The notes below the pieces were generated by a model. That model was not told the origin of the DNA and did no database searches. It saw only the letters and a list, made by a program, of their open reading frames with translations. From positions 132,308,001 through 132,372,000 of the forward strand of contig JBITNC010000001.1 in the NCBI GenBank assembly GCA_050084985.1: DNA of 64,000 bases, in the 5' to 3' direction. This stretch comes from Nageia nagi (taxonomy: Eukaryota; Pinophyta). Position numbers and translations under genes: made by a program. Shown here in pieces: positions 11,057 through 24,335 of this stretch (positions within the stretch are counted from its first letter, which is position 1; every line of letters starts with the position of its first letter).

Positions 11057-12551
11057 ATAGACAAAATGTCACTTGCATAAATTAACAATTAGAATATTAA
11101 ATATAATTGTTATTCTTTCAAAATTACACTCTATAAGGATGGTAACATTATGCTATTCCTTTATTCTTTCATTCATTCATTCTTTCTCAATAAGATTAAT
11201 GCTTTTAATTTCCATTTCTTACTCCCCTTTCATTATTTTGTTAATACTGCAATGAGTGTATAGTATTTATACTTAGTTATTCTTGTTAAGTTTTGTTAAG
11301 TCTAGGAAATTTCAATTCATGTTTACATTATCATGTATTAATCTTGTAAATGTTAGTTAAAACTTCCATCTTGTTCAAGGTGAGAATTATTTTTTTAGTC
11401 ATTTGGATTCAATCTAGGAATTGTACATAGTCCTTCATAATGAGTGTCAATATTTTAAAGATAGATAAGTCTTTTCCAAGTCTTTTTACCGGGTGTTGTT
11501 ATGTAAATAAGTCCCACATGTTTTTCATATAATGCAATTGAGTCTTCACAAGTAACTATACATAGGTTTAAGATCGAAAGGCAGTTTTATTTTATCTAAG
11601 TCCTATCTAGGTGATAATGTAACATGTAAGGGAAGTAAGTGTCTAAGTCCAAGGTTGCATCTTATAGGAATTCAAGTAAAAAAGATTTAGGTTCTATATA
11701 TCCAAGTACGCTTTTCAAGAAATATTATAAATATGATTCAATGGGTAATATCCTAGAACTCATGGATTTCTAGAGGAAAAGTTGTACCATACACCAAAAA
11801 GCAGTAGGCATTGAGTTATTTCATCAGTAGTTGTTACTGAAGGACCAAGTAATGGGAGATATTTTAGTAGGATCATTCTATATAACTTATCAATTTTGAG
11901 CAATGATATCACACCTTTTATTGAAAATTGGTGAGTGATGAGATGATTCCCAGTCAATCAATAGACCCCACCAGAGCAAGCAAGACCCACTTTTCTAAAA
12001 AGAGAACTATGAGATAAGGTGAACACCTGGGTCCACTTAATCAAGAGTGTTTGATTCTTGAGGATTTTTAAATGTGTCTACTTTGACTCATTTCCACATG
12101 GCATTAGAAATTCTTCCTTAGGTTTTAATGTTAAATCTTTTGTTACCCTCATAGTTTTTGCAACCCAAAGCTATAGTGATCTTTATAAATGATTGCAAAA
12201 CTTTAGATGGCTACCAATAAATCATAGGGATAAATCATACCAATTAAGCCAACGAACCATACCTCAAAAATTAGCTATACTTGTAATAGGATATAGTCAA
12301 ATACAAATATGAGACTCAACTTCTTGCACCCACTCTAACCAGCTAACACCCCACTTTTCTAAGGTGTGTCCTTATTAGGGCTTATTGGTCCCATGGTTAT
12401 GCATGCTCAAGTAATGGGATATATGGGCCTACTATGGGCTATTACTTGCATAATAACTTGATGTGGGATCATTCATACTAATATTTATACCTTTATTAAT
12501 TAGCACAAACAAATTGACATGATAGATATCAATTTCCAAATGGTCAAGTTC
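11057..12551. other. No gene seen
   Basis: AT-rich DNA with a simple ATTC-rich patch near 11160-11190. The 65-residue minus frame at 11760-11957 resembles nothing I know. I see no repeat boundaries here. Confidence 0.5.
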
Positions 12552-12930
12552 CAAATACAAGCATAAGAAGTACATAAGTAGTTTCCAATACTAGCTGACA
12601 AACTCCAATAGCTAAACACAATAAACCACCAAGTATTAACCTTGGAAAATAATAATCAAGAAAGAGAAATTGCAATCAAAAATAAACTAAATTGCAATAA
12701 AAAATAAACTAAGGGACCTTCAATAGATCAATAGTATCCATCAAAAATAGATAACCTAAATACATGCATAATAAATACATAAGCAATTTATAATATCAGC
12801 TAAACATAATCAACCATAAAGTGTTAACCTTGGAAAATAAGAAGCAATAAAGATAAATTATATTTGAAAAAAACATGAAGCTACAATAGATCAATAGTAT
12901 CCATCAAAAATAGATAACATAATTTAAGGA
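12552..12930. repeat. Direct duplication, ~215-bp spacing
   Basis: Two diverged copies: GTATTAACCTTGGAAAATAA recurs as GTGTTAACCTTGGAAAATAA, and AATAGATCAATAGTATCCATC recurs almost unchanged with the following AAAAATAGATAAC. Each copy starts near AAGCATAAGAAGTACATAAG or its counterpart. No ORF. Confidence 0.7.
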
Positions 12931-13779
12931 TTTGATTAGCAAAGAAACAATTGACTCCCTTCAAGCAATCAAAGCCAAAATTTAGCCTATCACTCTTCAT
13001 TAATAAATAAAGAATTATATAAAGGTGTGAATTATTCAAAGGGATAAATACTCAACCCAATACAATTTCATCCCAATCAACCCCTTGCCTCTAGCACTTA
13101 TCCTCATTTAGTAGTAGCTTCAATAGCATACTATTGACTCTCCCAGTATTAATGTTGCATAAGATAATTATGTCATGCCATGGCTCATAATTATGATGTA
13201 AAAACCTTGAAGTCGAATGTAATCATGTTGATATTATAATTTAGTTATTAGTGAATGATCTATGGATGATTGTATTATTTTGAAGCAATATAATGAAGGC
13301 CCCTTTTGTACAAGTTATAATGCTAATAATAAAAGTGTAAAGAAATAAGTTGAGAAGTAACTTAAGGATGGTTATTAAAATGAGGAAGTAACAAAATTTG
13401 ATAAATCAAATAAATTGAATTAAGGCACTTATACAAGAAATTAACAACAAGGAACAAACATGCTTGGTGACTTCCTTAGATAATATTTCTAGCTAGAGAA
13501 GATACCATTTCCCAAGAAATTCTAACTCAATGGCTTATCGATTCTATTGCAAAGCTTTTGATGTAAACCATATTCCTTTCAATTTGTTCCCTTTTATTGA
13601 ATTGGATCTACATCAATTTCTACCAATGGCTTATCCTATTAGGATTCTAATCTTACAAATCACTTACTAACTTGAAGTGGATGGACGGATGATGAGATTT
13701 AGAGATGAAAACCTAACCATAATCATATACACTCATTGAATATTTTTAGAGGATGAATGGAATTCACTAAAATCATATT

Positions 13780-14265
13780 TTTTCTCATATTGGCCCTATG
13801 AAACTCCCCAAGTATGGTTATAATTCTCAACAAAAATACCCCTCAAAAGCCACCACAAAATTATTGGATCTAATGCCCTCTAGTAAGCGAAGGAGTATTA
13901 CGGTGGATTATGTTGAGACTACCACATGTAAGGGTAGTATTTTATTACACTAAATATTTGATTATGAAGAACCCAAATCCAATGATAGATTCAAAGTATC
14001 TATTGACCAAAGGAGATTTTTGAGAAACTCACTCAAATATTGCAAGCATAGAAGAAATAACCAAAAAGGAAGAGGAACCCTATCTGCACTATTTCTACTT
14101 TAGAATTGCATAATATCTTACACTTCCCAACTAATATCTTAGTCACCATTGTTATTTATCTCTTTAAGAAAACAAATTTATGTGCTTGGTAGTTAGACAT
14201 TTATAGGGAGAAGTTACTCATAAAAGCCAATGCTTGATAGTTATTTCTAAAAGAAGACTTTGAAC
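13780..14265 (+). other. Stretch with few stops, unassigned
   Basis: One plus frame has only a few stops in roughly 160 codons, low for DNA this AT-rich. It includes MPSSKRRSITVDYVETTT and KYCKHRRNNQKGRGTLS. Stops are TAG or TAA. I match it to no family; it may be a decayed retroelement frame, since a purine tract typical of a Ty3 3' end follows at 14645. Confidence 0.2.
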
Positions 14266-14640
14266 TTCATTTAATGATTAAAGCACTACAATTTTGGCCA
14301 AGCCTCACTCCCTAAATTATTTTATACTATGCTACCTACTACTAGTTTTGACACTCTTTTGGGTTCATTCCAATCAACTTCATAGTATAGCCACATGAAA
14401 TCGAGTGGATAGTTGATTGACTACTAAAGATAAAAGTGGTATATGACTATAGTAATTACTTAGTCCAAACCTATGATTTAGTACCAATGACTATCGAAAA
14501 AAGGTGAATATATTGCAATAGAAGGAGTGTGAGTCTCACATCAAGGATTTGAAGAAGAACCTAGGAGAGATTTCATAATGACTTCCTACATTAAATATTA
14601 TTTATTGATGGGATAAGGTACTGATACCTAGTTCAAGGAT

Positions 14641-14670
14641 AAGTCAGATGATTAAGTTGGGGAGGATACT
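14641..14670 (+). other. Possible polypurine tract of a decayed LTR element
   Basis: AAGTTGGGGAGGATACTAG resembles the purine-rich tract that precedes a 3' LTR in many plant Ty3 elements. No paired LTR or TG..CA boundary could be defined in the following 400 bp, so this is weak. Confidence 0.2.
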
Positions 14671-15460
14671 AGTAGGAGATAATTTAATATTTTAAATTAG
14701 TTGATTCTAATCCAATCATTAATGATTTAATACTACCATTTACCATTAATTAGCCATCATCAACTAAAAAGGCATGACTCCACAAGCCATCAAATGAGTC
14801 TAATAAGAAGGGATTCAAGGATAAAGAGAGAGTGAATGAGATTTGACTATGTAATATCATTACTAATTTATCATTCTAACCAAATTATATCAATTCTTAT
14901 TAATAAAAGGCTTGACCCCCTTTTTATCCTGACAAATTTACTTATTTCTTATTATTCTATCATTTCTTTCTATTTTCCCATCGATTCTCAGTTGTATGTA
15001 AGAACCTTATTGATCGATTTGATCGGTCAATAATTTTGACCAACAAAAGCCCAACACCAAAAAGAAGGGGGAGGATCCTTCCTCCCAAACACAATAGATT
15101 CCCTTCATCCTTTTTATATACTAGTTTTTTAATTTTCCCCTAATTATTTTGTTAAATGTATGTTGGGGATTATATGCATATATTGGTCGCTATAGCTTAG
15201 CTATAGTCTAGCAGTATATAGGTAATAAAATAGATGAAATTGTACTATTTTTTTGTGATAGGATCATACATGAATATATCTAAGTTGTAACAAGTTTTTG
15301 GGACCCTATCAAAACCTATGTGCTTTTGATAACATATTTACCTTTTATTAAAAAAATTATTTTATTATCTTATTTTATTTATATTAGTATATATTAATAT
15401 TGTATTATATTTTATTTTATGATTTTATTACATTATGTTATCTTATTTTAGTATATTATC
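14671..15460. other. No gene seen
   Basis: AT-rich DNA, possibly LTR remains in its left part. The short plus frame at 14836-15033 is hydrophobic by AT bias and unsupported. Confidence 0.4.
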
Positions 15461-15600
15461 TAACCCCTAATCCTTACCAACCCTTAACCACTAACCCCTA
15501 ATCCTTATCGGCCCCTAAACCCTAACCCTTATCGGCCCCTAACCCCTAACCTATAATCCCTTACCCTTACCCTCAACCTTAACACTAGCTACTAACCCAA
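15461..15600. repeat. Interstitial degenerate telomere-type repeat
   Basis: The plus strand is a run of CCCTAA-like words, including CCCCTAAACCCTAACCC, the C-rich strand of the plant telomere repeat TTTAGGG. Within it CCTTATCGGCCCCTAA occurs twice, a local higher-order unit. It stands in AT-rich DNA with no array continuing to either side. Confidence 0.75.
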
Positions 15601-16130
15601 ATCCAAATTCAAGCTCTTTAATTTTCATTGTATTTTCAGTGCATTCTTCTTCATCATCCTCTTGTGTCTCCTTCATAGCTCTATAATTGCTCTCTACTAC
15701 TTCTAGTAATACTTTTAATTATGCATAAGTTTGTAATATTGCTAGTTTAATGTGATTATTACTATTATTATCATCATCAATGTAGCTACTACTAATTCCC
15801 AAGCATTGTACATATATCAATTCATAATTTTGATGGCATAATGGTAGGAAAGATGCATGGCAAAAAAGTTGGTTGGAAAATATTTGTGACCAAGTCAAGA
15901 TCATTTTTGTGAATACCAAATTAACAAGGTTATTTTTGTAATTAATGGTTTTGTTAAGGCTATTTTAGTAATTTGCCCTTAATATTAATACCTAATTTCA
16001 ATATTATTTTTTTATATTATATTATTAATATATAACTTTATTATATTATATTATATAATAATATTTATTTATAATATATAATTTAATATTAAGTTTCTTA
16101 TATTATTTAAAATTATTTTTTATTTTTTTT
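15601..16130. other. No gene seen
   Basis: Includes a weak minus frame (15719-15919) with no recognised motif and a strongly AT-rich block at 15990-16130. Confidence 0.4.
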
Positions 16131-17463
16131 GAAATACTCAAAAATCGATGCAAATATAGATGCAAAATAAGATGCAAAAAAGGACACAAATGCTACATCC
16201 TTTTTTATGATAGATTTGACTAACAAATCAAAAATTAAAAAAGGTCTTCATATGTCATTTTCATTAAAGATGTCTGTGGGTAAGAGTGAGTTCAAAACTC
16301 ATTTTCAAGCAGGAGAGCACCCAGTAAATATTCTTCTATCTCATTTAACTTCAATCTTAGTTGATTTAACTCAATTTCTAGCTGGTGCTTTTAATTTTTA
16401 TCATATTTTTAATTTTTACTTATAATGTTTTCCATTTTCTTGCAACATAAAGGTTTTCTATCACATTTTTTCTTCATTATTCCACATTTGCATAGAAGTA
16501 AGTACATTGCTACTTTTATTTTTTAATTTATTATGAATTTGCACTTAATTTGCTACAGTTTTTCAATTTTATAGGGTTTTCAAACGTTTATAGTAAAAAA
16601 TCTAGAAAGGTTTCAAAAATAAAGAAACAATTTCAATGTTTTGAAATGAATTTGCAACCATACACCCATGAAATTACAATAGGATATCTCTAGCTATGAA
16701 ATTCTTAAAAATCTTAAAATGAATTTAAAGCCATGCACCCATGAAATAGGTGCAACAAAAATAGAAGAAAAGATATCATGGATTTTTGTTCACAACTTTG
16801 AAACTTCACTTTCTTATTTGTTCTCCAAAACCTTGCTTCTTTTTTTGACAATTAAGTTTGTAACTATACAAGTATTGCACTAAAAAGAAATTATAGCTTA
16901 ACTAGAATATTAGAAATTGCTAGTTTTAGTGAAAGTAATGGGATAATAAAATGCAAATAGTGAGTACTTAGTGGTAAATAATAAGTGAAAATATAAAGGA
17001 TATGATTAGTCATATCATGGTAAAGTACAAATATAATTATGTAATTATGAAATTAAAATAAATTCTAAAAATACATATGTTCAAAAATATGTAATAAATG
17101 ATATGATGTAAAGTAATATTAAAATATATTTAGAAATTTGTAAATAGTTAATGAGCTTAGTCCTCCATAGGCGTGGAAAGTAAGCTAGAAAGTAATGATT
17201 CAAATACTTGTAGAGTCAATTACAAGTAAGAAATTAATTTCATAATTAAGAGTGATAACTTAGAGTGTAGTAAGAGTGTAATATTTTTAAAAGTTTTGTA
17301 ATATGTTCATACTCTCTTATATTCAAGTAAAAACAATTTAAGTACTTGTATTTAGATTATAAAAAGGCTCTCAATTGGAGTATCATAATAATAGGTGTGT
17401 TTATTATTGTATTTATGAATGGTCAATTACTCGATAAAGGTTTAATACATTGAAGGGTGTTTA

Positions 17464-17561
17464 TTTTTAACAAGATGAAGGTTTTTTTATAATATTCATG
17501 TTTATAATCTTATAAACATTTATTGTAATAAGATTATAAACACCCTTCATCTTGTTAAAAA
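17464..17561. repeat. Imperfect inverted repeat
   Basis: Arms TTTTTAACAAGATGAAGG (17464-17481) and its exact complement (17544-17561), plus inner arms GTTTATAATCTTA (17500-17512) and its complement (17529-17541). The left arm has an extra 18-bp spacer. It may be a small foldback element inside the CACTA-like region. Confidence 0.7.
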
Positions 17562-19031
17562 TTAATACATTAGTTTTACATTTGGAGATTTTCCTTATGA
17601 AGAGGATTACAATATTTATTATTTTCTATTTGAAGTTACTCTTCTTTTTCTTTTCTTACAATTTAATTCATTGCAATTATGATGATTGATTATTTTCATA
17701 TATGCATTAGTATTTTCTCTATTAGACATTATAAAAATTATAAAAATAATATAGCTAGATAGGTATTTTGTTTCCTAGATACAATTTGTAAGGTCTCTAT
17801 CTTTAGTATCTAATGGATTAATACCTTATTCTATAGATAATCTTCTTACCCAACTCTTACATGGATTTTTCATTTTCAATGGAAATGGTTTCAACTAAAT
17901 CTTAAAATTCCCATGTATATCCTTTACCTTTCAAAGCTCCCTTGCAAATTTATGGAAATACATAGTTTCTAAGTTTGAAAATAAACTTTCTTATTCAACC
18001 ATGAAAAATGTCTCCTTATATAAAAAAATTCATAGGCCTAATTTCCACTCATGTATCCTACTCTTTTTAGTTATTGTCGTCTTAAGCTTGCTACCAAAAA
18101 TTAGAGAAACTCTTAGGGGATTTTATGTGGTCCAACTCTCCCACCTTTTATTTCCACATAGTAGCTTGGAAATTTTGTTATATTCCTAAATATTTAGGAT
18201 TCTTTGGGCTTATCAATTATCATTGACAAGGATGATACTTTATGTTAAATGGATTAATTAGGCTTTAAAATATAAAGAGATATAGAAGAGTTTGGTTTGA
18301 TATTGTACAAAATCTAATTCTCCTCATGGATTAAGTGTATGCAAGGGAGCAATGAACCTGCCCATTCTCTTAGTGGCTCCTATCCCCATTAAAAGTATTG
18401 GTACCTTTGTTATACAAAGCATAAAAAAGAGCCTAAGAGGATATCAAGATATATAAAATATAATGGTTTTTTTAATAATTCATGTTTCCTTTAGTGGTCC
18501 TCATTCATCACTATTAAGGGATCCCTATTAGTGAAGAATTCATTATTTTATGCCTATTTTGTTTCAAATGACACATATACATAGCTTTTTATTTCTTTTG
18601 TAAATAGACAAGGAATTGCCTCCACTAGAACACATTTTCAACCAAGTTCAAACATGCCAATTCTAACAAGGTTATATATGATGAGGTTAAATAACATGTT
18701 CAAATTATTTACATCACAAAATCAAAGTTCATTCTCATAAACCATGGCTATACACTAAAAAAATATCCTTTTGATGACTAAGAAATTACATTGAAAAATA
18801 GTGATCCTATACAATTAATGATTGTACCCAACATATTAACATTATAATATTCAAATTTGTACAATGAAAAATATGTATGTTATTTTTGTACGCATATTAA
18901 GTAGTTCATACATTGTTATGGATATATTTTGGTGAATTATATTAGAATGCAAATTAGATAATGGTTTTTTGTTCTATATTATTAACATCAATAAACTTTT
19001 GTTTACTTTATTTTAGTGATCACCATCAACC

Positions 19032-20849
19032 ATGAGGAGCAAAAATAAGGATGATAAAGAAGATAAGAGAAAGAAAGAAAAAAATAAGAACAGAAATAAA
19101 GATCAATATGACATTACAAAAAAAATAAAACAAGCTTGTAAGTATCCATATGTATTATGTAATATCAACATAAGATCTAATAATACTATATATATTTCAT
19201 TAAGTAGGACATGTAATCACTTATTTATTTAATTTTTTAAAGAAAATAAGTTAAATTCCATTGTAAAAATATTTTAAAGTATGTTCATCCTTGATGAATT
19301 GATGAGAATATTTATTGGTGGGAAGGTTAAAGGACTTGGTGGTGTTAGTACACTAGAGAGACATGGCGTTCCTTCTGGTACTTATTTATAATTACTTAAT
19401 TTATTAAAAGTAATGAAAAATTATTTTAATTTTTATTTTGAAGCATATTTTGATGTGATCCATGCATATGTGCAGAGTCATTAAATCAATAATCTAGGTT
19501 AACAGTGACTTAAGGATCAAAAAATCTTCAAAATTTTGAGATGTCAGATGGAATTGTTCTAAAAGATGAAAATAGTAATAGTTTATGCTTAAAAATTATA
19601 AATTTACTTATTTATTACAAATATATTAATTTACTAATATGCTTTCAATTATTTTTTAGATTCACATTTTTTCAAAACACTCAAGAATGTTGTAGTATTA
19701 GAATTTGTAGAAACACTTGATAAGCCATCGAAAATGTAAGATGATTTTGGGATGTATATTTTTTTATTATTTACATCATTTTTTGGTATGTATGTTTCAT
19801 TTTTTTCATTAAATATTTCAAGATACTAAAATTATTTTTTTATAATTTATGTATTTTGAAGCAAAAAGAAAGAATAATAACAAATCTGAAACATGATTTT
19901 GGTGAAGGATGGAGTGAGAAGAAAGCACTCCAACAAGTAGGGTTGAATCTCAAAAGGGTTAGAGATCACGTGAGATGAAAAGTGATGAAACTTCCCTTTA
20001 CCAACAAAACTTAGTAATGAAACCAACTGACATCCATAAGAAGGTATGGAATATTTTTCTTGATATTTAATATTTGAACCTAATTAATTAATTTTTTAAA
20101 TATAATACCGATTAATTATTTCATAAGAAGTTATGGAGGATGCTACTTAAGAAAGTGGCTAAGGTGGATAAGAAGAAAGCATAAGGCAAGGAAAAGTCAT
20201 AAGAAAAAGCAAAAAAGTTCAAAGTTGTCAAACTAGGATGCAAGATTATGCATCAGGCAATAAGTAGAGGGGGAGATATGTGGATGCCCAATTCGTAAGT
20301 ACATTTAGTGATTTTCAATGATATTTAAATTTTTTAAATGAATAGAATTTTTTTTAATATATTACTAATTATTTTTTTATAGTTGAGAGATTTCAATCGA
20401 TTTCTTGATTACAATGAATGATAATTTGGCATCACATTTGATTATCAGGCCCTAAAGGATAGGTTAGATGTTGGTATAAGTAATTACAATTATTTTAATT
20501 AATAAAGGAATATGTATTCATTGTAGGTGACATATTTTTGGTAAGTTTAATTATTTACTAAAATTTATTTTCTTATTATTTGCAAGCATGTGCATTGTAG
20601 GCAGGTGCATCATAAGGTCAGACAAAGCAGCATGACCTATAGGCAGTTGATCATCACGAGCTATCGAGGGAACCAAATGATGTGGTTCACTACAACCATT
20701 TGTTTGGATCCTCATATGATGATGATCATGATGATAATGATGAATCAGCTAGCGAGTCAGCTAATGGATCAGGTTGTGGCTTAGATAATGAGTCAAGTAG
20801 TAGATCAAATAGTGAGTCATCTAGTGAGGATGTTGATATCGATTCCTAG
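19032..20849 (+). pseudogene. En/Spm-type transposon protein, multi-exon, broken
   Basis: Coding-like pieces are separated by AT-rich stretches with GT/AG borders. The first starts MRSKNKDDKEDKRKKEK (19032-19137, donor GTAAGT). A later piece near 19870-19980 reads DFGEGWSEKKALQQVGLNLK, resembling the plant En/Spm (Ptta) transposase-associated domain. A Lys-rich piece follows at 20130-20295, and the last (about 20590-20849) ends in an acidic Ser/Asp/Glu tail (SSSEDVDIDS then stop TAG). Stops in the pieces are TAA or TAG at Gln-like sites. Exon joins were not all resolved; the family call rests on one domain and on the CACTA end at 21465. Confidence 0.4.
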
Positions 20850-22063
20850 TACTCATGATGTGGAAGTTATCATTTTTTTGATATATATGTTATCATTTTG
20901 AGGTATATATTTTGATGTGGATGTTATCTTTATTTTACATATATGTTATCATTTTGACATATATATAAAATGATAATAATTATTGTTATGACAAAATTAT
21001 CAAAATATAATAAAAATATATATTACTAAGACAAATAATATTATTAAAATTAAATAAACTTATACTAATAATTATAAAATATTTTAATTATTTAATTATT
21101 AAAATTAAATAAAATTATATTAATTATTAAATTTTTTAATTTATCAAGATCTCGATGTAATAAAGGATATGAAACAATGCAAATATGGATGCATAAATAC
21201 ACAAAAGAGATGCAATTTAATAGGGAAAAATAACATTAAAAAGGACACCAACTAAATAGTGCAAACATTGTTGCAAAAAATGATACATGAAGACACTTTT
21301 AGATGCAACTACAGACATAAAGAGGTGCAGGTTAGGATGAAAAAAGGAAATTAAAATTGTTGGGTCAGTTGTGTCAAAATTTACATTGTTTTTTTGTTGA
21401 AGTTAAAAAATTATTTTAAGTTCCAATGCAAAAAAAGGATGCAAATATAGTGATTTTTAGTAGTGTTTGTCCTTTTTTGCACTTAAATAATAAGGCAAGA
21501 CTATTTATGTCTAGCCAACAAGGGAACAAGATTTTATTTACACTAAACCAATAAAGGAAAACACTATCATATGGGGGTGGTTGATTTGAGATAAGCACAT
21601 TTGTTATCATCCTAATACTTAAAATTAAAACTATGTGTTCACACCTTTTTGGCAACCTACAACCTCTAGTTCATACGCACTTGATTAGGGAAACATATAC
21701 TCATGTTGATCATTGAGCCCATGGATGCTAATTGTTTAGTACATTTTATGTATAATCCTCTTGAGATCAAATTAATCATATAAAAATATTATCTATTGAT
21801 TTTCTAATACACTTCGTATGAATTTTACATACATGAATAAAATATTATAACCAACTTCTCTCGGGGACTCTGCAATACATCTAAAAGTGTGATTTCATCT
21901 TACAAATTAATTCTTAACCCTAAATTGTCCAACTCTCATCTATACCATAATTTAAAATTGATATTTGTTTGAAGTAAAAATAGCTACTATTATATTTTAA
22001 ACATATGTTTTGATAAGAACTTAACAATGTATACCTATCAATTTAACACAAATTTTAAAATTC

Positions 22064-22165
<102 letters not shown>

Positions 22166-22249
22166 ACCTTCCTCTTAGAAAAAAATGTAACCATCAAGGG
22201 TTCCTTGATATTCACTAAAGTAATTTATCAAAGCATAAAGGACATTGCA

Positions 22250-22659
22250 AACCTTACTCCTTTCTCCCATCCCTTCTCCACCATCCTCCCCTCCTCTCAT
22301 CCCTACCACTTCCTCGTCCACACTCCTCACCCTAATAAATGGATTCCTCATTGATTAACCCATTAGACACTCTCTAGGATGCTCCACCACTCAGCTTTAG
22401 AACTAGATCCAAGAATCAAAATAAAAAAACATCAAATTTCAATTCCAAGAAGAAGAAAAAGCACAACATAAGCAAGGAATTAAAGGATGAAGTAACTAGC
22501 AACAAAGAGGAAGACATAACTATGAGTGAAACTCTGCAGGACCACTTGATAACCGACTACAAGGCTAGCGATGCAACTAATGATCTTATGCAGACATACT
22601 TTATTCCTTTTTATGCTTTACTATGTTTTGTTCTATTTATTTTTCAAATACATCAGTGA
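22250..22659 (+). pseudogene. Small lysine-rich ORF with C-rich leader, unrecognised
   Basis: A pyrimidine-rich leader (22258-22335, CCATCCTCCCCTCCTCTCATC-like) precedes ATG at 22339. The 106-codon frame starts MDSSLINPLDTL, has one TAG (22375-22377) followed by DAPPLSFRTRSK, then a basic stretch KKKKKHNISKELKDE and a hydrophobic end FYALLCFVLFIF before TGA at 22657. The TAG fits CAG (Gln). Leader and start context look like a real 5' end, but no family is recognised. It may be the first exon of a lost gene or the start of a LINE ORF. Confidence 0.3.
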
Positions 22660-23740
22660 CATTACTTGGTAGATCCATGAATTTTTGATTATATGAATAG
22701 GTTTTGGATTCCTATTTTAAATACCTATATTGTTTATCAATTAAAAAGAAAAAAGAAAAAAATAATACCAATAATTAGAAATTACTTATGACACATGCAA
22801 AGATGTGAACAAGAAAAGTTGTACATTAAACTCCAATTATTGAAAACCATAAAAGTGGTTTTTTGTTGCTTCAAATTTATCCCTTTGGCAATATGAAACT
22901 GCTATATTATATTAAGTGCATCATAAATGTCTCATAAAATGTAATAAATTTTTTTGTGATGGATATGGTAGGACATCAAATTTAATGCCTCATTCCACAC
23001 TCTTCAATTTAAGAGGCTAGATCTCTATTCCAATCTCCACTCTTATAGGGGAGAAGGCCCAATACTAGAGCAAGCACCCAAAGTGGGGATAGTAATCCCC
23101 ATCTGGACCTATAGTGGAGCATCATGTAGATCAAAAGTAAGTCATTTATTACCTCAATGGAGCACCCTATACATGCATGCATGAACAGAGCTAATATTTT
23201 AGTGATAGATTTATTTTTCATCATTTTTTAATATTATTTTTGTCCATTTGATATTGCACATAGACATTGGATGACAGGACATGCTATGGGGTCCTAGCCA
23301 TGCATGCACCTGGGGTTGGGTGCACCACGATCGATCAACCTTTTGATAGAAGAGAAAACATAGATTTTGATCAATGTCAAACATTACACATGGTAGATAG
23401 AGTATGATTAAAACAAAACAAAATTGATGAATGCAAAGTTAGTTTTTTGCCCTATCCATTAAAAAAAAAAAATTTCCATATAACAATCCACATAAACAAG
23501 CAAATTTAAAATGCACACTATGGAACCTTCTCCACTACCTTTTCCATGTTTTGTAGCAAGCAACCCTAAAATTTAATGTTTATTTAAATATTTTTTTTTA
23601 ATTTTTAAAATTTAAAACATTAAAATGATATCCTTTAAAAATTCTAGAACATATATTTGATGTTCAACACTTAAAAGTTTTTTAATTTACATTAGAATTT
23701 GAAATATGGATCTATTCCATTTAATCTAGCATCAACATCT
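22660..23740. other. No gene seen
   Basis: AT-rich intergenic DNA. The 71-residue minus frame at 23009-23224 has no recognised motif. Confidence 0.4.
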
Positions 23741-23754
23741 AATTTCTAATTTCT

Positions 23755-24262
23755 CAGTTACCCGATCGTATTGGTCATTAATGTTGGAGACTTTGCAGCT
23801 GATTTTGCTAAATCTCTCCTAGATCATTTGTATGCAATTATTTAATGAGAAAACAATGGCCTGACCTATGAACAAATAAGAGATGATCGAATAGACAGGT
23901 AGGATTTTTTTTAAATTCCAGACCTGGTAGCACTTTATGCTGCCGACATCCTCTTGATCGTACCTCAATCTTTGTCATTGTCAGTCAGTTTAGCAAGTAT
24001 CGACCTGTCAATTCTTGAACAACTCTCATTTGGCATGACATGAAAACGCGTCAACGGTCTCTGTCCGTCTATTTGACATGCGAGTTAAACAGCAGCCCTC
24101 ATCCGATTTTTCACGGTACAAATAAAATTTGAAATCGACTGGAGACTTTAATGCGACATCTCACCGAAGATGTTCTCATTTATCCGATTTTTCAAGGTAC
24201 AAATAAAATTTGAAATCGACTGCAGACTTTAATGGGACATCTCACCGAAGATGTTCTTCTCA
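23755..24262. promoter_or_regulatory. CpG-keeping island with 81-bp tandem duplication
   Basis: CpG is common here (CGATCG, AAAACGCGTCAACGG, GTCCGTC, ATGCGACATC), unlike most of the window. At its right end an 81-bp unit starting ATCCGATTTTTCACGGTAC (24101) repeats at 24182 with few changes. A TATA-like box follows at 24339. The pattern fits an unmethylated promoter region or a young insertion. Confidence 0.5.
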
Positions 24263-24335
24263 TAAAATTTGAAATTTTCAAGTAATTCGTTTTATGAAAT
24301 TATTTTTGAGGGTTATTTATGGATTAGATTTAACA

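Larger units (their letters stand above)
16131..21465 (+). mobile_element. Probable CACTA (En/Spm-type) DNA transposon; left end uncertain
   Basis: The right end, read on the minus strand from 21465, is CACTACTAAAAATCAC followed by TATATTTGCATCC, the CACTA-type terminus. Subterminal DNA at both ends is packed with GATGCAAATATRGATGCAAA-like words (16141-16185; 21160-21210; 21421-21450), as expected for subterminal repeats. An intron-bearing frame lies inside (19032-20849). The left boundary at about 16131 is only suggested by AATACTCAAAAATC and a switch to GATGCAAA repeats; no clean inverted CACTA is found there. CACTA elements move by cut and paste. Confidence 0.5.

Noticed and set aside
15461-15600. 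Chromosome end
   Set aside because: Block is short, degenerate and flanked on both sides by ordinary DNA.
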